Position numbers and translations under genes: made by a program. A model generated the notes under the pieces. It searched no databases and was not told the origin of the DNA. It saw only the letters and a list, made by a program, of their open reading frames with translations. Shown piece after piece: positions 26,443 to 35,823 of a stretch of 64,000 nt of DNA. The number at the start of each line of letters is the position of its first letter. The first letter of the stretch is position 1. The DNA is from Blautia schinkii DSM 10518 (GTDB lineage: Bacteria; Bacillota; Clostridia; Lachnospirales; Lachnospiraceae), in NCBI GenBank assembly GCA_000702025.1, contig JNKJ01000035.1:1-64000 (forward strand), given 5' to 3'.

Positions 26443-27288
26443 TCATCCTTTCACAGCCCCGGCTGTCATTCCTTCGATTACTTTTTTATTCAGTACCAGA
26501 TACATCAGAAGCATGGGCACCACACAGATAGAAACAGAAGCAAAGATCGCGCCCCAGTTTTTCGATCCGAACTCGTCCTGGAAATATAACAATCCTGTCT
26601 GTATGGTCTTTAGCTCCGTACTGCTGACAAAAGTCATGGAATACAGAAGATCGTTCCATTTAAAGAAAAATTGGATGACCAGTACCGTAATGATTGAATT
26701 CTTCGTAAGCGGCACCACAACCTTTGCCATCAAATTATAAATTCCGCAGCCATCGATTACCGCCGCCTCCATGATTTCATCCGGCAGAGATATCATCGAC
26801 CCGGTAATCAAATAGATGGAAAAGGAGATTGCTGAAGCCACGTACACCAATATCAGACAGGAGCGTGTATTGATCAGGCTCATCTTCTGGAAAATCTGAA
26901 ACAATGGAATCAAAGAAGTCGCCACTGGAATCATAATTCCAAAAGCAAAATATTTCTTGAAAAATTCCTTTCCCTTCCACTGCATCTTCGTCAGTGCAAA
27001 GGATATGGTAACGGTAAAAAAGATAATAAAAACAAGGGATACCACCGTATTGATCAAACTGTTCCGGAAAAATATCGCCATCTTTCCTCTGGTCCAGGCA
27101 TCCACATAGTTCTGCAGATAAAAACCAGCATTCAGTGCATATGCAGGCTTCTCCACGAATTCCGCCGGCTGCTTAAAGGAGGCAGTCAGCATCCAGAACA
27201 GCGGGTACACGTCAATCAGTACCACCAGCGCGATCAGGAGCCTTTTCATTCCGGTTCCAAGAGTACGTCTTGCTGTTGTATGTTTCAT
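26443..27288 (-). CDS. Carbohydrate ABC transporter permease (MalG type)
   Basis: A 281-residue inner-membrane permease with six predicted transmembrane segments, the first at about residues 14-34. The conserved EAA loop, EAAVIDGCGIYNLMAKVVVPL, contacts the ATPase and lies near residue 170. It pairs with the MalF-type permease upstream (12-bp gap). No ATPase gene is present in the operon, so a shared MsmK-type ATPase encoded elsewhere probably drives it, as in many Firmicutes sugar importers. Confidence 0.94.
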   Translation of the reverse strand: MKHTTARRTLGTGMKRLLIALVVLIDVYPLFWMLTASFKQPAEFVEKPAYALNAGFYLQNYVDAWTRGKMAIFFRNSLINTVVSLVFIIFFTVTISFALTKMQWKGKEFFKKYFAFGIMIPVATSLIPLFQIFQKMSLINTRSCLILVYVASAISFSIYLITGSMISLPDEIMEAAVIDGCGIYNLMAKVVVPLTKNSIITVLVIQFFFKWNDLLYSMTFVSSTELKTIQTGLLYFQDEFGSKNWGAIFASVSICVVPMLLMYLVLNKKVIEGMTAGAVKG

Positions 27289-27300
27289 AACAATTCCTCC

Positions 27301-28188
27301 TTAATCAATCGGTTTCTCAAAGGACCGTATGATACGCGACCCCACCACACAAACCAAGAAAATAAACAGTGCGATCACACTTCCATAACCCGTCTTACTG
27401 TAGGTAAACGCTGTGTCATACATATAAATGGACAGTGACTTGGTGGCTCCGCCCGGTCCGCCTCCTGTCAAAGCAAGAGCTGACTCAAACATCTTCACAG
27501 TACCTGTAAAGCTGAAAATCACACAGGTGATGATCATCGGCCGAAGCAGCGGCGCGAGTACCATACGGAAAAGCTGCAATGGCCTGCAGCCGTCAATCCT
27601 GGCCGCCTCCACTACATCCTCAGGAATGTCCAGCAGCGCTCCGTAAAAAATAATCGCATAAAACCCCACCGCCGTCCAGATATCCATGGCTGACAACGAG
27701 CCAAGGGCCGTAGATGCCTGTCCGATCCAGGGCTGCACCAAATCCTGCAGTCCCACAGCCTTAAGGAGACTGTTCAAAAGGCCATAGTGTGGCTGGATTT
27801 CATAAATCTTCGCAAACAACTGGCCCACAGCCACAGTGGGCAGAACAACCGGAAAAAATACAATCGTACGTACAAGAGTGGCAAAATGCTTCAACCAGTA
27901 TTTAAACATCAATGCCAGCAACAGACCAATACACACCTGTCCGGCTGTGACAATACCAATATATTTTAAATTCACAATCAATGCCTTTACGAAATTTTTG
28001 TCATGGAAAAGGCGTACAAAGTTGTCAAAACCACAAAATTCCCATTTAATGCCCGGAATACCATCGAAAAAGGTGTAATATCCTGACCACACAACCGGCA
28101 GCACCACAAACACGGTATACAATACAAATCCCGGGAATACAAAGAAAAAAATCGCTTTTTTATTACTTAATACAGTTTTCAATTTCAT
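27301..28188 (-). CDS. Carbohydrate ABC transporter permease (MalF type)
   Basis: A 295-residue permease of the short MalF/UgpA type with six membrane segments, beginning at about residue 14. The EAA loop is EAARIDGCRPLQLFRMVLAPL near residue 190, and GGGPGGATKSLSIYMY near residue 240 is typical of the family. It forms the channel with the MalG-type protein and takes substrate from the binding protein at 28323. An intraoperonic terminator (28255-28287) lies between it and the binding-protein gene, limiting its expression relative to the binding protein. Confidence 0.94.
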   Translation of the reverse strand: MKLKTVLSNKKAIFFFVFPGFVLYTVFVVLPVVWSGYYTFFDGIPGIKWEFCGFDNFVRLFHDKNFVKALIVNLKYIGIVTAGQVCIGLLLALMFKYWLKHFATLVRTIVFFPVVLPTVAVGQLFAKIYEIQPHYGLLNSLLKAVGLQDLVQPWIGQASTALGSLSAMDIWTAVGFYAIIFYGALLDIPEDVVEAARIDGCRPLQLFRMVLAPLLRPMIITCVIFSFTGTVKMFESALALTGGGPGGATKSLSIYMYDTAFTYSKTGYGSVIALFIFLVCVVGSRIIRSFEKPID

Positions 28189-28254
28189 CCCTCATTTCCC
28201 ACTCAGAAGAGTGTTTATCTCCAAATACACACGAAGACACCAGTTTTTTGGAGT

Positions 28255-28287
28255 AAAAAAGGCCGGGAGCTTTCATCCGGCCTTTTT
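28255..28287 (-). terminator. Intraoperonic terminator/attenuator after the binding-protein gene
   Basis: AAAAAGGCCGG pairs with CCGGCCTTTTT around a 10-nt loop and has T-runs on both strands. It lies between the binding-protein stop (28323) and the permease start (28188). Partial termination here would make binding protein in excess. Confidence 0.85.
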
Positions 28288-28322
28288 ATAATTCGATTAG
28301 CAGTTACTGTACACAGTAACCA

Positions 28323-29618
28323 TTAATGTGCTGCATCCCAAATATCCTGCAGGGACTCACAGTATTCCTCCGGTGTCACATCCCCGTTCATAAGAGACTG
28401 TACATTTTCCTGGGCAATCTGAGAAAGCTCACTGTCCATGGCTGCCTCGAACCAGGTGGCGCTGCCTGTGGATTTTTCAATCTCTTCCGCTACCATCTTG
28501 CTGTAGGAGCTCAGATCATCCGGATACTGATCGATCACATAGCCGCGCAGTGTTCCCTGATTGTTGATTGCATAATCTGCTACATTCTCAACAAAATATT
28601 TCAGCCAGCCTTCTGTAACCTCATCATATTTGTCATTGCTGAACGCAAGGATTGTTCCACAGTTCATGGAATACTCACCTGCTTTTCCCACACCGCCTTC
28701 TACGGTAGGAATATTAAAGAAGCCAATTCCGTCCTCTCCTGCCGGGTTCGTGTCTGCCTGAAGCTGGGATACGTACCAGCTGCCATTGTAGATCATTGCA
28801 GCCTCACCGGATAATACCATATTTGCTGCCGTATTCTGGTCTACTGTGGTGGCGCCTTCTCCGAAATATCCCTTTTCCACCATATCCTGGAGCATTTTCG
28901 CACCCTCTACGATACCTGCGTCCGTATATTTAATCTCGCCCTTATATGCTTTATCCATGGCATCCGGTCCTAATTTGCGGATTACATAAGCATTGATCAA
29001 ACGTGTTGCCGGCCAGGAGTCCGCACCGCCGGTTACGAAGGGCTGGATTCCCGCTTCCATCAGCTTGTCGGCATCCTCAAGCATCTCGTCCCAGGTAGCC
29101 GGAGGATTCTCGATACCGGCCTTTTCAAATGCAGCCTTATTGTACCAGAAGCCTTCAATATTCTGTCCCAAAGGAAGATCATATAAAGTATCGGTTCCTG
29201 TAAGTCCGGTAAGGAAATCCACTGCACTCGGGTCAACCTTGTCATAGATACCAAGCTCGTTCAGCTTCGCCCCCACATCCAGCACAAGTCCTGCATCAAT
29301 CAACTCAATCAACGGTGTTCCCGCATCATAGGCAAATACATCCGGCAGGTCATTAGATGCCGCCAGTGTTGCGATTTTCTGCTTTAAATTATCTACAGAT
29401 ACCAGCTCAAATTCGTATTTAAAATCAGGATTTACTTCCTGGATATACTGCTCTGTCACATCCTTCAGTATCTGTCCGCTGTCCGCGTCATCCTCAGCCC
29501 ACATGGATAGAATCTTAAACGTTCTGTCGGTTCCTTTGTCTGCTGCCTGTACCCCTACGGAAAACATACTCGTTGTCATTGCTGCTGTGAGTAGACAAGC
29601 GATGATTTTCTTTTTCAT
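28323..29618 (-). CDS. Extracellular sugar-binding protein, family 1
   Basis: A 431-residue secreted solute-binding protein of the MalE/SBP_bac_1 type. The signal peptide is MKKK, a hydrophobic run and cleavage after VQA at about residue 25. No lipobox cysteine is visible. Features include ASNDLPDVFAYDAG near residue 92, GEAAMIYNGSW near 265 and a C-terminal helical lobe. It is the first gene of the operon that continues with two permeases and two glycosidases, and it lies behind the YesMN and AraC regulator genes. It probably binds a xylan- or arabinan-derived oligosaccharide, inferred from the GH43 partner. Confidence 0.94.
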   Translation of the reverse strand: MKKKIIACLLTAAMTTSMFSVGVQAADKGTDRTFKILSMWAEDDADSGQILKDVTEQYIQEVNPDFKYEFELVSVDNLKQKIATLAASNDLPDVFAYDAGTPLIELIDAGLVLDVGAKLNELGIYDKVDPSAVDFLTGLTGTDTLYDLPLGQNIEGFWYNKAAFEKAGIENPPATWDEMLEDADKLMEAGIQPFVTGGADSWPATRLINAYVIRKLGPDAMDKAYKGEIKYTDAGIVEGAKMLQDMVEKGYFGEGATTVDQNTAANMVLSGEAAMIYNGSWYVSQLQADTNPAGEDGIGFFNIPTVEGGVGKAGEYSMNCGTILAFSNDKYDEVTEGWLKYFVENVADYAINNQGTLRGYVIDQYPDDLSSYSKMVAEEIEKSTGSATWFEAAMDSELSQIAQENVQSLMNGDVTPEEYCESLQDIWDAAH

Positions 29619-29784
29619 GAATCATACCTCCATTTATGTATTATTTTCAGTTACGATTTCCGGAAATCTTTTGATAAATTAAGGATATCACAGACACTTA
29701 TGCCGGACTAGTGGTAGATTTTTTGCACCTTGTGGAAATTTTTCACATTGTTGTTTTAAATTTTCAAACATATACTGTATGAAA

Positions 29785-29833
29785 CAAAAAAAGAGCCGAT
29801 AACCAAAGGGATTCCTTGTAGGTTATCGGCTCT
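29785..29833 (-). terminator. Rho-independent terminator of the AraC-type regulator gene
   Basis: On the - strand AGAGCCGATAACC pairs perfectly with GGTTATCGGCTCT, followed by an eight-T run. It lies 4 bp past the stop codon at 29837. Confidence 0.93.
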
Positions 29834-29836
29834 GCG

Positions 29837-30742
29837 CTATATAAGTAAAACCCATATCTCCATACTTGCAGGGTCAGCAGTTACGTCGGTATACTTTTCC
29901 GCAGAAAAGGGCTGAATTTGAAGATGGTGCCCCGGAAGCCATGTTTCAAGAAGATACTTTAATGCCTTATCAATCGAAGAAGTCTGAAGCTCCGCAAAGC
30001 TTTCAGCTTCAAACCGGCATACGGCATACTCTCCGGCAGGTAATTCCCAAACGGTTAATCCATTTGGAGCAGGCGTGCTGCTGTTTGCAGCGGCGCCTGC
30101 AAAATAAATAAATGTACCATCATTTTCTTTGCTCATCATAGACGCACCTAATTCTACGCCGTTTGGCATAAAACAAGTAAGGCTGTTCTTTCGCCTGCGA
30201 AAATCCTCCCAAATCTGTCCCGGCCCACTTATTCCGGTCGATTCACCGAAGCTTGCCTGCTCAACGGAAACTTTGCTGGCAATCCCGATGTATGTTTCCG
30301 ACATGTAAAGCTTTCGGCGGGTAATCTCTATAACAATGTCGTCCGTTATGAGCGGCACATTTTCGTCAATCATTGTATAGGCAAGCAATAAATCAGGCTT
30401 CATAATCTGATTAAGATGAACCGGATTATTTCGGTATTCCTCCGGCGTCATCCCAAACGCACGTTTGAATGATTTTGTAAAATGCTCGTGGCTGTTAAAT
30501 CCGTACTCCAGAGCGATATCCAATATGCGCTTGCTCTTATCTTCAAGTGTTTCACACGCCCTTGCCAACCTACGCATTTTGATATATGAGTTTATAGGGC
30601 GTTTCACAAGGCGAGCAAACAACCTTTGAAAGTAAAAGGGTGAAAGGGCCGCAACCTTTGAAAGTTCTTCGGGCGAATGATCTTGCGCCAAATTCTCTTC
30701 GATGTAATCCAAAACCTTTTGTATAGCTTCCCATGCATACAT
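29837..30742 (-). CDS. AraC-family regulator with GyrI-like effector domain
   Basis: About 301 residues. Two AraC helix-turn-helix units lie in the first 105 residues (SPEELSKVAALSPFYFQRLF and ILDIALEYGFNSHEHFTKSF). A C-terminal GyrI/Rob-like effector-binding domain covers about 130-300. The ATG at 30742 has GGAGG 7 bp before it; the longer frame would run into the preceding response-regulator gene. HTH-first order with a GyrI domain is typical of Rob/SoxS-like multidrug or stress regulators, so it need not control the sugar operon downstream. It has its own strong terminator. Confidence 0.9.
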   Translation of the reverse strand: MYAWEAIQKVLDYIEENLAQDHSPEELSKVAALSPFYFQRLFARLVKRPINSYIKMRRLARACETLEDKSKRILDIALEYGFNSHEHFTKSFKRAFGMTPEEYRNNPVHLNQIMKPDLLLAYTMIDENVPLITDDIVIEITRRKLYMSETYIGIASKVSVEQASFGESTGISGPGQIWEDFRRRKNSLTCFMPNGVELGASMMSKENDGTFIYFAGAAANSSTPAPNGLTVWELPAGEYAVCRFEAESFAELQTSSIDKALKYLLETWLPGHHLQIQPFSAEKYTDVTADPASMEIWVLLI

Positions 30743-30851
30743 AGTAAAACCTCCAATTTTTATTATGTGCTGATTATACACGATAGAAAAAATGCCTGCT
30801 TGTTCATCAATGCCCTTTTCAGGCCGCCGCAAAACTTTAAGATATAAATTC

Positions 30852-31919
30852 TTATTTTCTATACATTTCTTTATATTCATTTGGTGTCATATTTTCATTC
30901 TTTTTAAACACTTGGCTGAAATAGCGGTAATCATTATACCCCACTCTCAGGCTCACTTCTGTGACCTTTTCTCCATCACGCAGCAACTCTTTTGCCTTAT
31001 CCATACGGATTTTGGTGAGATATTTTACATAACTCATTCCCACTCGCTCCTTAAAGAGCATGCTCAGATACGCCGGGTTCATCTTAATAAAATCTGCCAG
31101 CTCCTTAAGGCCGATATCCTCTGCATAATGCTCGTCTATGTAGTCAATCAGCGCCTGGATTGCTTTATTTTTTGTCATTCCCTCGCATGCCTGGATGCCA
31201 TAGGCAAACTCCTTGAAAATTTCCACCGTATACAATCTTACCTCCTGCTTGGTACGCAGCTGCTTCATTTCTGTATAAGGCACAATATTTTTGCGCAGTT
31301 CGAACTGTGGCACACGTTCCTTCATTACCTCAATCGCCACATAGATATCTTTCACACACTCGTCCTGGTAGCGCCCCAATTCCATCTGCATGTGTTCCAT
31401 ATCTGCCAGCGCACGCTGCACATAGGTAAGCATCCTCTCCCCGTTCTCTTCCCTGATGCAGCGGATAATCTCCTCGGTAATCTGCTGGCACTGACGCCCG
31501 CACTCCTCCAAAGACGCATTTTCCGGAAGGTGCGCAAACTTTTTTTCTTTTAAATAATTGACAGCAGTACTCAAAGCAGCATAGAGCTTATCCTCAGTGA
31601 TAGGCTTATCCACATAATCCAAAACCCTCAGCTGCAGTGCTTTCCTTGCATAGGAAAAGTCACGGTAGCCGCTGATGACAATATAAGCGGTCTGAGGCAG
31701 CTCTTCCATGGTATTCTCAATCAATGACAGACCATCCATACCCGGTATACGGATATCAGTGATCACAATATCCGGCTTTAACTGCCGCAGCAGGGCAAGT
31801 CCACGGATACCGTTATAGGCTGTCGCTACTATCCGATAATCCCCTTCTGCTTTCTCCACGGCAGTTTTAATCCAATCCACCACAATCTGCTCATCATCAA
31901 TAATTGCCAGCGTTGTCAT
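30852..31919 (-). CDS. Response regulator, YesN/AraC type
   Basis: A 355-residue regulator. The receiver domain (1-120) has the acidic pocket DDE at 8-10, phosphoacceptor Asp55 in VITDIRIPG and Lys105 in YVDKP. A middle linker of about 120 residues is followed by a C-terminal AraC domain with two HTH units (IGLKELADFIKMNPAYLSML and VTEVSLRVGYNDYRYFSQVF). It overlaps the sensor kinase gene by 4 bp. YesMN systems control carbohydrate ABC importers in Firmicutes, and the operon at 23552-29618 is its probable target. Confidence 0.95.
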   Translation of the reverse strand: MTTLAIIDDEQIVVDWIKTAVEKAEGDYRIVATAYNGIRGLALLRQLKPDIVITDIRIPGMDGLSLIENTMEELPQTAYIVISGYRDFSYARKALQLRVLDYVDKPITEDKLYAALSTAVNYLKEKKFAHLPENASLEECGRQCQQITEEIIRCIREENGERMLTYVQRALADMEHMQMELGRYQDECVKDIYVAIEVMKERVPQFELRKNIVPYTEMKQLRTKQEVRLYTVEIFKEFAYGIQACEGMTKNKAIQALIDYIDEHYAEDIGLKELADFIKMNPAYLSMLFKERVGMSYVKYLTKIRMDKAKELLRDGEKVTEVSLRVGYNDYRYFSQVFKKNENMTPNEYKEMYRK

Positions 31920-33661
31920 TCGAATCCCCCCTCTTCTTTCATCACCGGAATATGAATATCCACTCTTGTACCAGCTCCATATTCACTGGTCACCTTAATT
32001 CCATACTCCTCCCCATAGAACAGATGGATACGGTCTACCACATTACGAATCCCATATCCATTATATATTTGATCCAGATTCTCCATCCCCACGCCGTTGT
32101 CCGTCACACTGAAATACAAATCATTTTCCATCCGCTCACCTTTGATTTCCACAAATCCACTGCCGATTTTTGGCTCCAGGCCGTGATACATGGAATTTTC
32201 CACAAAAGGCTGCAGGATAAGCTTAATCATATGCAAAGGCAGGATTTCCTCTTCAATTTCCATAATCAGTTCAAATCGTCCCTGATGCCGCACATCCTGG
32301 ATTTTCATATATCTCTGGATATACTCCATTTCCTCCGCAATGGTAATCTTCTGCTGCCCTTTATTCAACGAAATCTTAAACGTTTCCGAAAGGTCATTGA
32401 CCATCTCGGCAATCCCATCCTCTCCCTTAAGCTTTGCCTGACAGTAAATGGAGTCCAGGGTATTGTAAAGAAAATGCGGGTTAATCTGTGCCTGCAGAAG
32501 GAGCAGCTCGGACTCCCTTTCTTTCAGATCCATCTCCAGCAGACGTTCCTTGAGTTCAATATTATGATTAACGGTTTCCTTCAATGTATTTCCGATTCTG
32601 CCGATTTCTCCGTCATCAAATTCCTCGGTAATATTGCGGCTGCCCTGCTGCACCTCTCCCAATACCTTCTCCAGCTTATGCAAAGGCTGATTGATTCTTT
32701 TTGAGAGCATAGTCGATAGCAAGATAGAAATCAGAAGAATAAAAATAGCCGCTACTGCCACCGTGGTGCCTACGTACACACTATCTTTACTTAAATCAGA
32801 ACGTGCAATTCCGTTTACAACCTTCCATCCCGTGACCGAATTCACACAGGTTGTATAAAGATAGGGCTCCCGCTCATCCGGTCCGTTCTCCAGATAATAA
32901 GAGATGATCCTCTCATTCGCCGGTTCGTTTCCTGTGTGATAAACAACGTGCTCCGGAGAATTTTCATCGATAATCAGCAGCGTATCACTGGCAAACTCTT
33001 TACTATTTCCTACAAGAGAGCTGCGCAGGAAGCTGTTTGTAAGGCGTACCACAAGCATTCCCAGTACTTCCCTGTCAGAGGGAGAGCGTATCTCCTTTAC
33101 CAGGGAAACCTTGCCCTTAGTATCGTCGGGTATCAGCACATTATAACCAAAATAACATTCTCTTCCCTTCTGATTTTGCGCAAGTTTGTACCATGCTTCC
33201 TGGGATACGTCTAAATCCCCGTAAAATTTCTGGTATTTAGAGGAATCCTTTTCTCCCCGGAAGTGCTGATGATAGCGTCCATTATTATCAAATAAAAAGA
33301 CTGCGTCAATAAGACTGCTCTGGGATTCCAGACTTACAGCCATGCGGTTCAGCGTCCAGCTTGCACTGGTAGAAAAATAGCCGCTGCCTGTTGGATTTTC
33401 TTCCTTTAGGATCTGGCATATCTTACCATCGAGCACCTCTGAACGGATTAACTCAGTGACTGCTTCCAGTTTAAAGTCAATGGCACTGCTGAAGGAACGG
33501 AGGTTGCTCTCATATGTTTTCGTATAGTTTTCTTCAATGATACGTTTGGAAACCGTCCAGATGGATACCCCCAGCGCGCAGGTGGCAAATAACGTCATAA
33601 TTACCATTGACACCAAAATCTGTGTTTTCAGCTTCCACTTTCCGATTGCTATTTTCTTCAA
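31916..33661 (-). CDS. Sensor histidine kinase, YesM type
   Basis: A 581-residue membrane kinase. The first transmembrane segment is at about residues 13-35. An extracellular sensor of about 250 residues (Cache-like) follows, with a second membrane segment near 280-305 and then a HAMP region. The His_kinase domain has QAQINPHFLYNTLDS with the phosphoacceptor histidine near residue 400. A HATPase domain ends with VTDNGVGM and the glycine-rich G-box. It phosphorylates the response regulator downstream. The sensor probably perceives an oligosaccharide or a loaded binding protein. Confidence 0.95.
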   Translation of the reverse strand: MKKIAIGKWKLKTQILVSMVIMTLFATCALGVSIWTVSKRIIEENYTKTYESNLRSFSSAIDFKLEAVTELIRSEVLDGKICQILKEENPTGSGYFSTSASWTLNRMAVSLESQSSLIDAVFLFDNNGRYHQHFRGEKDSSKYQKFYGDLDVSQEAWYKLAQNQKGRECYFGYNVLIPDDTKGKVSLVKEIRSPSDREVLGMLVVRLTNSFLRSSLVGNSKEFASDTLLIIDENSPEHVVYHTGNEPANERIISYYLENGPDEREPYLYTTCVNSVTGWKVVNGIARSDLSKDSVYVGTTVAVAAIFILLISILLSTMLSKRINQPLHKLEKVLGEVQQGSRNITEEFDDGEIGRIGNTLKETVNHNIELKERLLEMDLKERESELLLLQAQINPHFLYNTLDSIYCQAKLKGEDGIAEMVNDLSETFKISLNKGQQKITIAEEMEYIQRYMKIQDVRHQGRFELIMEIEEEILPLHMIKLILQPFVENSMYHGLEPKIGSGFVEIKGERMENDLYFSVTDNGVGMENLDQIYNGYGIRNVVDRIHLFYGEEYGIKVTSEYGAGTRVDIHIPVMKEEGGFE

Positions 33662-33708
33662 TCTTCTTCACCTTACTGTAGTTGGGTTAAGTGCTTCTAA
33701 AATTCGCA

Positions 33709-33748
33709 CAAAAAAAGAATGCTGCAACTGTATTTCATTGTAGCATCC
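33709..33748 (-). terminator. Rho-independent terminator of mntP
   Basis: On the - strand ATGCTACAA pairs with TTGCAGCAT (one wobble), followed by TCTTTTTTT. It lies about 30 bp past the mntP stop at 33777. Confidence 0.85.
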
Positions 33749-33776
33749 TTTAACTTTTATCGCAAATATATCTTAT

Positions 33777-34334
33777 TTATAACAATCCCAAATGCTCAAG
33801 CAAAATCTTCGCCCCGATCAATATCAGTATCACACCCCCGGCGATTTCAGCCTTGGAGCGGAATTTCGCGCCGAATACATTCCCTATCTTGATTCCCGCC
33901 GCACTGAAGCAGAAAGTCACAATACCGATAAAGAGCACTGCCGGAACGATATGTACACGAAGAAACGCAAAGGTCACGCCCACTGCCAGCGCATCGATGC
34001 TGGTGGCCACAGCCAGAAGGAGCATGGTCTTCATATCAAAGGAATCGTCCAGCTCCTCGTCCTCCTGCCTCGCCTCCCGGATCATATTGGCACCGATCAC
34101 CACCAGCAGGACAAAGGCAATCCAATGGTCTACATTCACGATAGCATTCTTAAATTGGCTGCCCAGAAAATATCCGACCAGCGGCATAAGCGCCTGAAAG
34201 CCGCCAAAATAGAGTCCCGCCAGAACCGCATTTTTCCATTTCATCTTTGGCATTGATAATCCCTTGCAGATGGAGACGGCAAACGCGTCCATAGACAGGC
34301 CCACAGCTATTAAAAACAGTTCTGCAAGTCCCAC
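33777..34334 (-). CDS. mntP: Manganese efflux pump MntP
   Basis: A 185-residue protein with six transmembrane helices, the usual MntP length. Two related halves each carry the acidic metal-binding motif: [14 protein letters not shown] near residue 12 and [15 protein letters not shown] near 110. It exports Mn(II) to prevent manganese toxicity. It is the last gene of the fprA-alkD-sseB-like operon, 10 bp behind its neighbour. I see no manganese (yybP-ykoY) riboswitch in the small gaps here, so it appears to be expressed with the stress operon. Confidence 0.95.
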   Translation of the reverse strand: MGLAELFLIAVGLSMDAFAVSICKGLSMPKMKWKNAVLAGLYFGGFQALMPLVGYFLGSQFKNAIVNVDHWIAFVLLVVIGANMIREARQEDEELDDSFDMKTMLLLAVATSIDALAVGVTFAFLRVHIVPAVLFIGIVTFCFSAAGIKIGNVFGAKFRSKAEIAGGVILILIGAKILLEHLGLL

Positions 34335-34344
34335 GATTTCGCTC

Positions 34345-35109
34345 CTACCTTCCGATCTGCTTTATCTGCTCTTTTGTAAGCACAAGATTAAAGCCCATAG
34401 GATTCACCACATATCCAAACGCCTGCTCCATTAGCACGTCTTGAAGCTTCGCGAAGGTCAGCTTGGCAATACGCATCTTTTTGCCCTTGGCAAATTTCTC
34501 ATACTCCATCACATCTGTAAATATCGGCTGAAGAATCTGGTCTTTTTTGTCCTTAAGGTAAGGAATATTTACCTTCTCCGGCTCATTTTCATTTACTTCC
34601 ATGGCCATTAAATACTCGGATTTGCGGAGATTTGCCAAAAGCTCCTCCTCAAGCTCACGGAGATTCTTACGCTCCTCTTTTTCCACAGGACGGCGCAGCT
34701 CCTGCATGAAATACATGCCAGAAAGCTGCAGGGTAGGATTCAGAAGCGGCCTCTTCTCCGGCTCCAACTTGCTCATATCTGCCTGTCTTGCGATTTCCGG
34801 AAGCTCAATCTCAAGCTTCTCTTCCCCGTCTACCCACACAACGGAGTTAATGCCCACTGCGTACAAAGTCCCGTAAAGTCTGGGGAAGTCCTTTTTGTCA
34901 TAACGCATACCCATGAGGAGAATCTTGTCATCCAGAAGTTTCTTTCCGAATTCTTTGATGCCCTCCTCTGTTGCGAAAATCCATGCCTGGTCATTGTATG
35001 TCTCCTCGTCGCAGGTCACGTAGGGCAGCTTCGTTGCCTGTGAGTAAGCGACGAATACATTTTCTCTGTTCTGTAACTCCTTAATGACTGTTTCTTTGTT
35101 TAATCCCAT
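34345..35109 (-). CDS. SseB-domain protein of unknown function
   Basis: A 254-residue soluble protein. The first half resembles the SseB N-terminal domain: [16 protein letters not shown], then [20 protein letters not shown]. The second half has charged helices ([18 protein letters not shown]) and a final segment [20 protein letters not shown] that again looks SseB-like, so the protein may be two related lobes. SseB in Salmonella is a secretion translocon component, but this domain is widespread in bacteria without such systems and its function is unknown. It sits between alkD and mntP with 4- and 10-bp gaps. Confidence 0.75.
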   Translation of the reverse strand: MGLNKETVIKELQNRENVFVAYSQATKLPYVTCDEETYNDQAWIFATEEGIKEFGKKLLDDKILLMGMRYDKKDFPRLYGTLYAVGINSVVWVDGEEKLEIELPEIARQADMSKLEPEKRPLLNPTLQLSGMYFMQELRRPVEKEERKNLRELEEELLANLRKSEYLMAMEVNENEPEKVNIPYLKDKKDQILQPIFTDVMEYEKFAKGKKMRIAKLTFAKLQDVLMEQAFGYVVNPMGFNLVLTKEQIKQIGR

Positions 35110-35113
35110 TCTT

Positions 35114-35821
35114 TTATCCTCTCTGTCTCATTTCTCGTATAATATTTTTGGTATCCTTATCAACACGGTACGATTCCACTATTTTCTGCAATGTTTTCTT
35201 ATAGGTAAACTCATCCAGCCCATGGCTGCCCTGCAGATAGGTCAGGACTTCCTTCGGGAAGGCGGCGAAATACACGGATATCGCCCAAGCCACCGCCATC
35301 TTGGCATAGTACCCACTGTGATGGATGCTCTCCAGGCGTACAAGACTCTCTTCAAAATATTCTTCCTTAACAAAATGGCTGAGCAGCATCACCGCTGCAA
35401 ATCTCGCGTCATACTCCTGGTCAGATGTGAAATATGGTTTCAGGAATTCCCAGTATTCCGCAGGATATTTTCCCGCCTCCTTAAGCGTATTACAAAAGCA
35501 GTCACACACGGCCCAGTTATTGATACAGGGCACGAATTCGCGTATAAAACTCAGCCGCTCGTGAATGTCCAGCTTCGCATAACCCACGACCAGACCGCGA
35601 AGCATAGTCTCCTCGTAGGAGGTATCATCTGCGGCATGAAACCATTCCTGCCAATCCTGCTTCGCCAGCTTTTTCGCCAGCACACGCAGCTTAGGCAGAC
35701 GCACACCAATGATGTTCTCCACACCCGGAAGCAGGCTTGAATGAAACTCCCTGTACTCCAGGTCCGCCAAGCTGTTCAATGTTTCCAGTACCTCCCGGGA
35801 ATTTACCTTTATTCTTTCCAT
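35114..35821 (-). CDS. DNA alkylation repair protein, AlkD type
   Basis: About 235 residues forming HEAT-like helical repeats throughout. Characteristic segments are GVRLPKLRVLAKKL near residue 40, INNWAVCDCFCNTL near 105 (the Trp-Asp pair of the AlkD active site) and YYAKMAVAWAISVYF near 175. AlkD glycosylases excise bulky or positively charged alkylated bases. The ATG at 35821 follows AAAGGA by 6 bp and is slightly preferred over one at 35827, which overlaps the fprA stop. It is translationally coupled to fprA. Confidence 0.92.
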   Translation of the reverse strand: MERIKVNSREVLETLNSLADLEYREFHSSLLPGVENIIGVRLPKLRVLAKKLAKQDWQEWFHAADDTSYEETMLRGLVVGYAKLDIHERLSFIREFVPCINNWAVCDCFCNTLKEAGKYPAEYWEFLKPYFTSDQEYDARFAAVMLLSHFVKEEYFEESLVRLESIHHSGYYAKMAVAWAISVYFAAFPKEVLTYLQGSHGLDEFTYKKTLQKIVESYRVDKDTKNIIREMRQRG

Positions 35822-35823
35822 TA

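Noticed and set aside
34335..35113. Manganese riboswitch for mntP
   Set aside because: The gaps before mntP and its neighbour are 10 and 4 bp, too small, and no yybP-ykoY sequence is seen.
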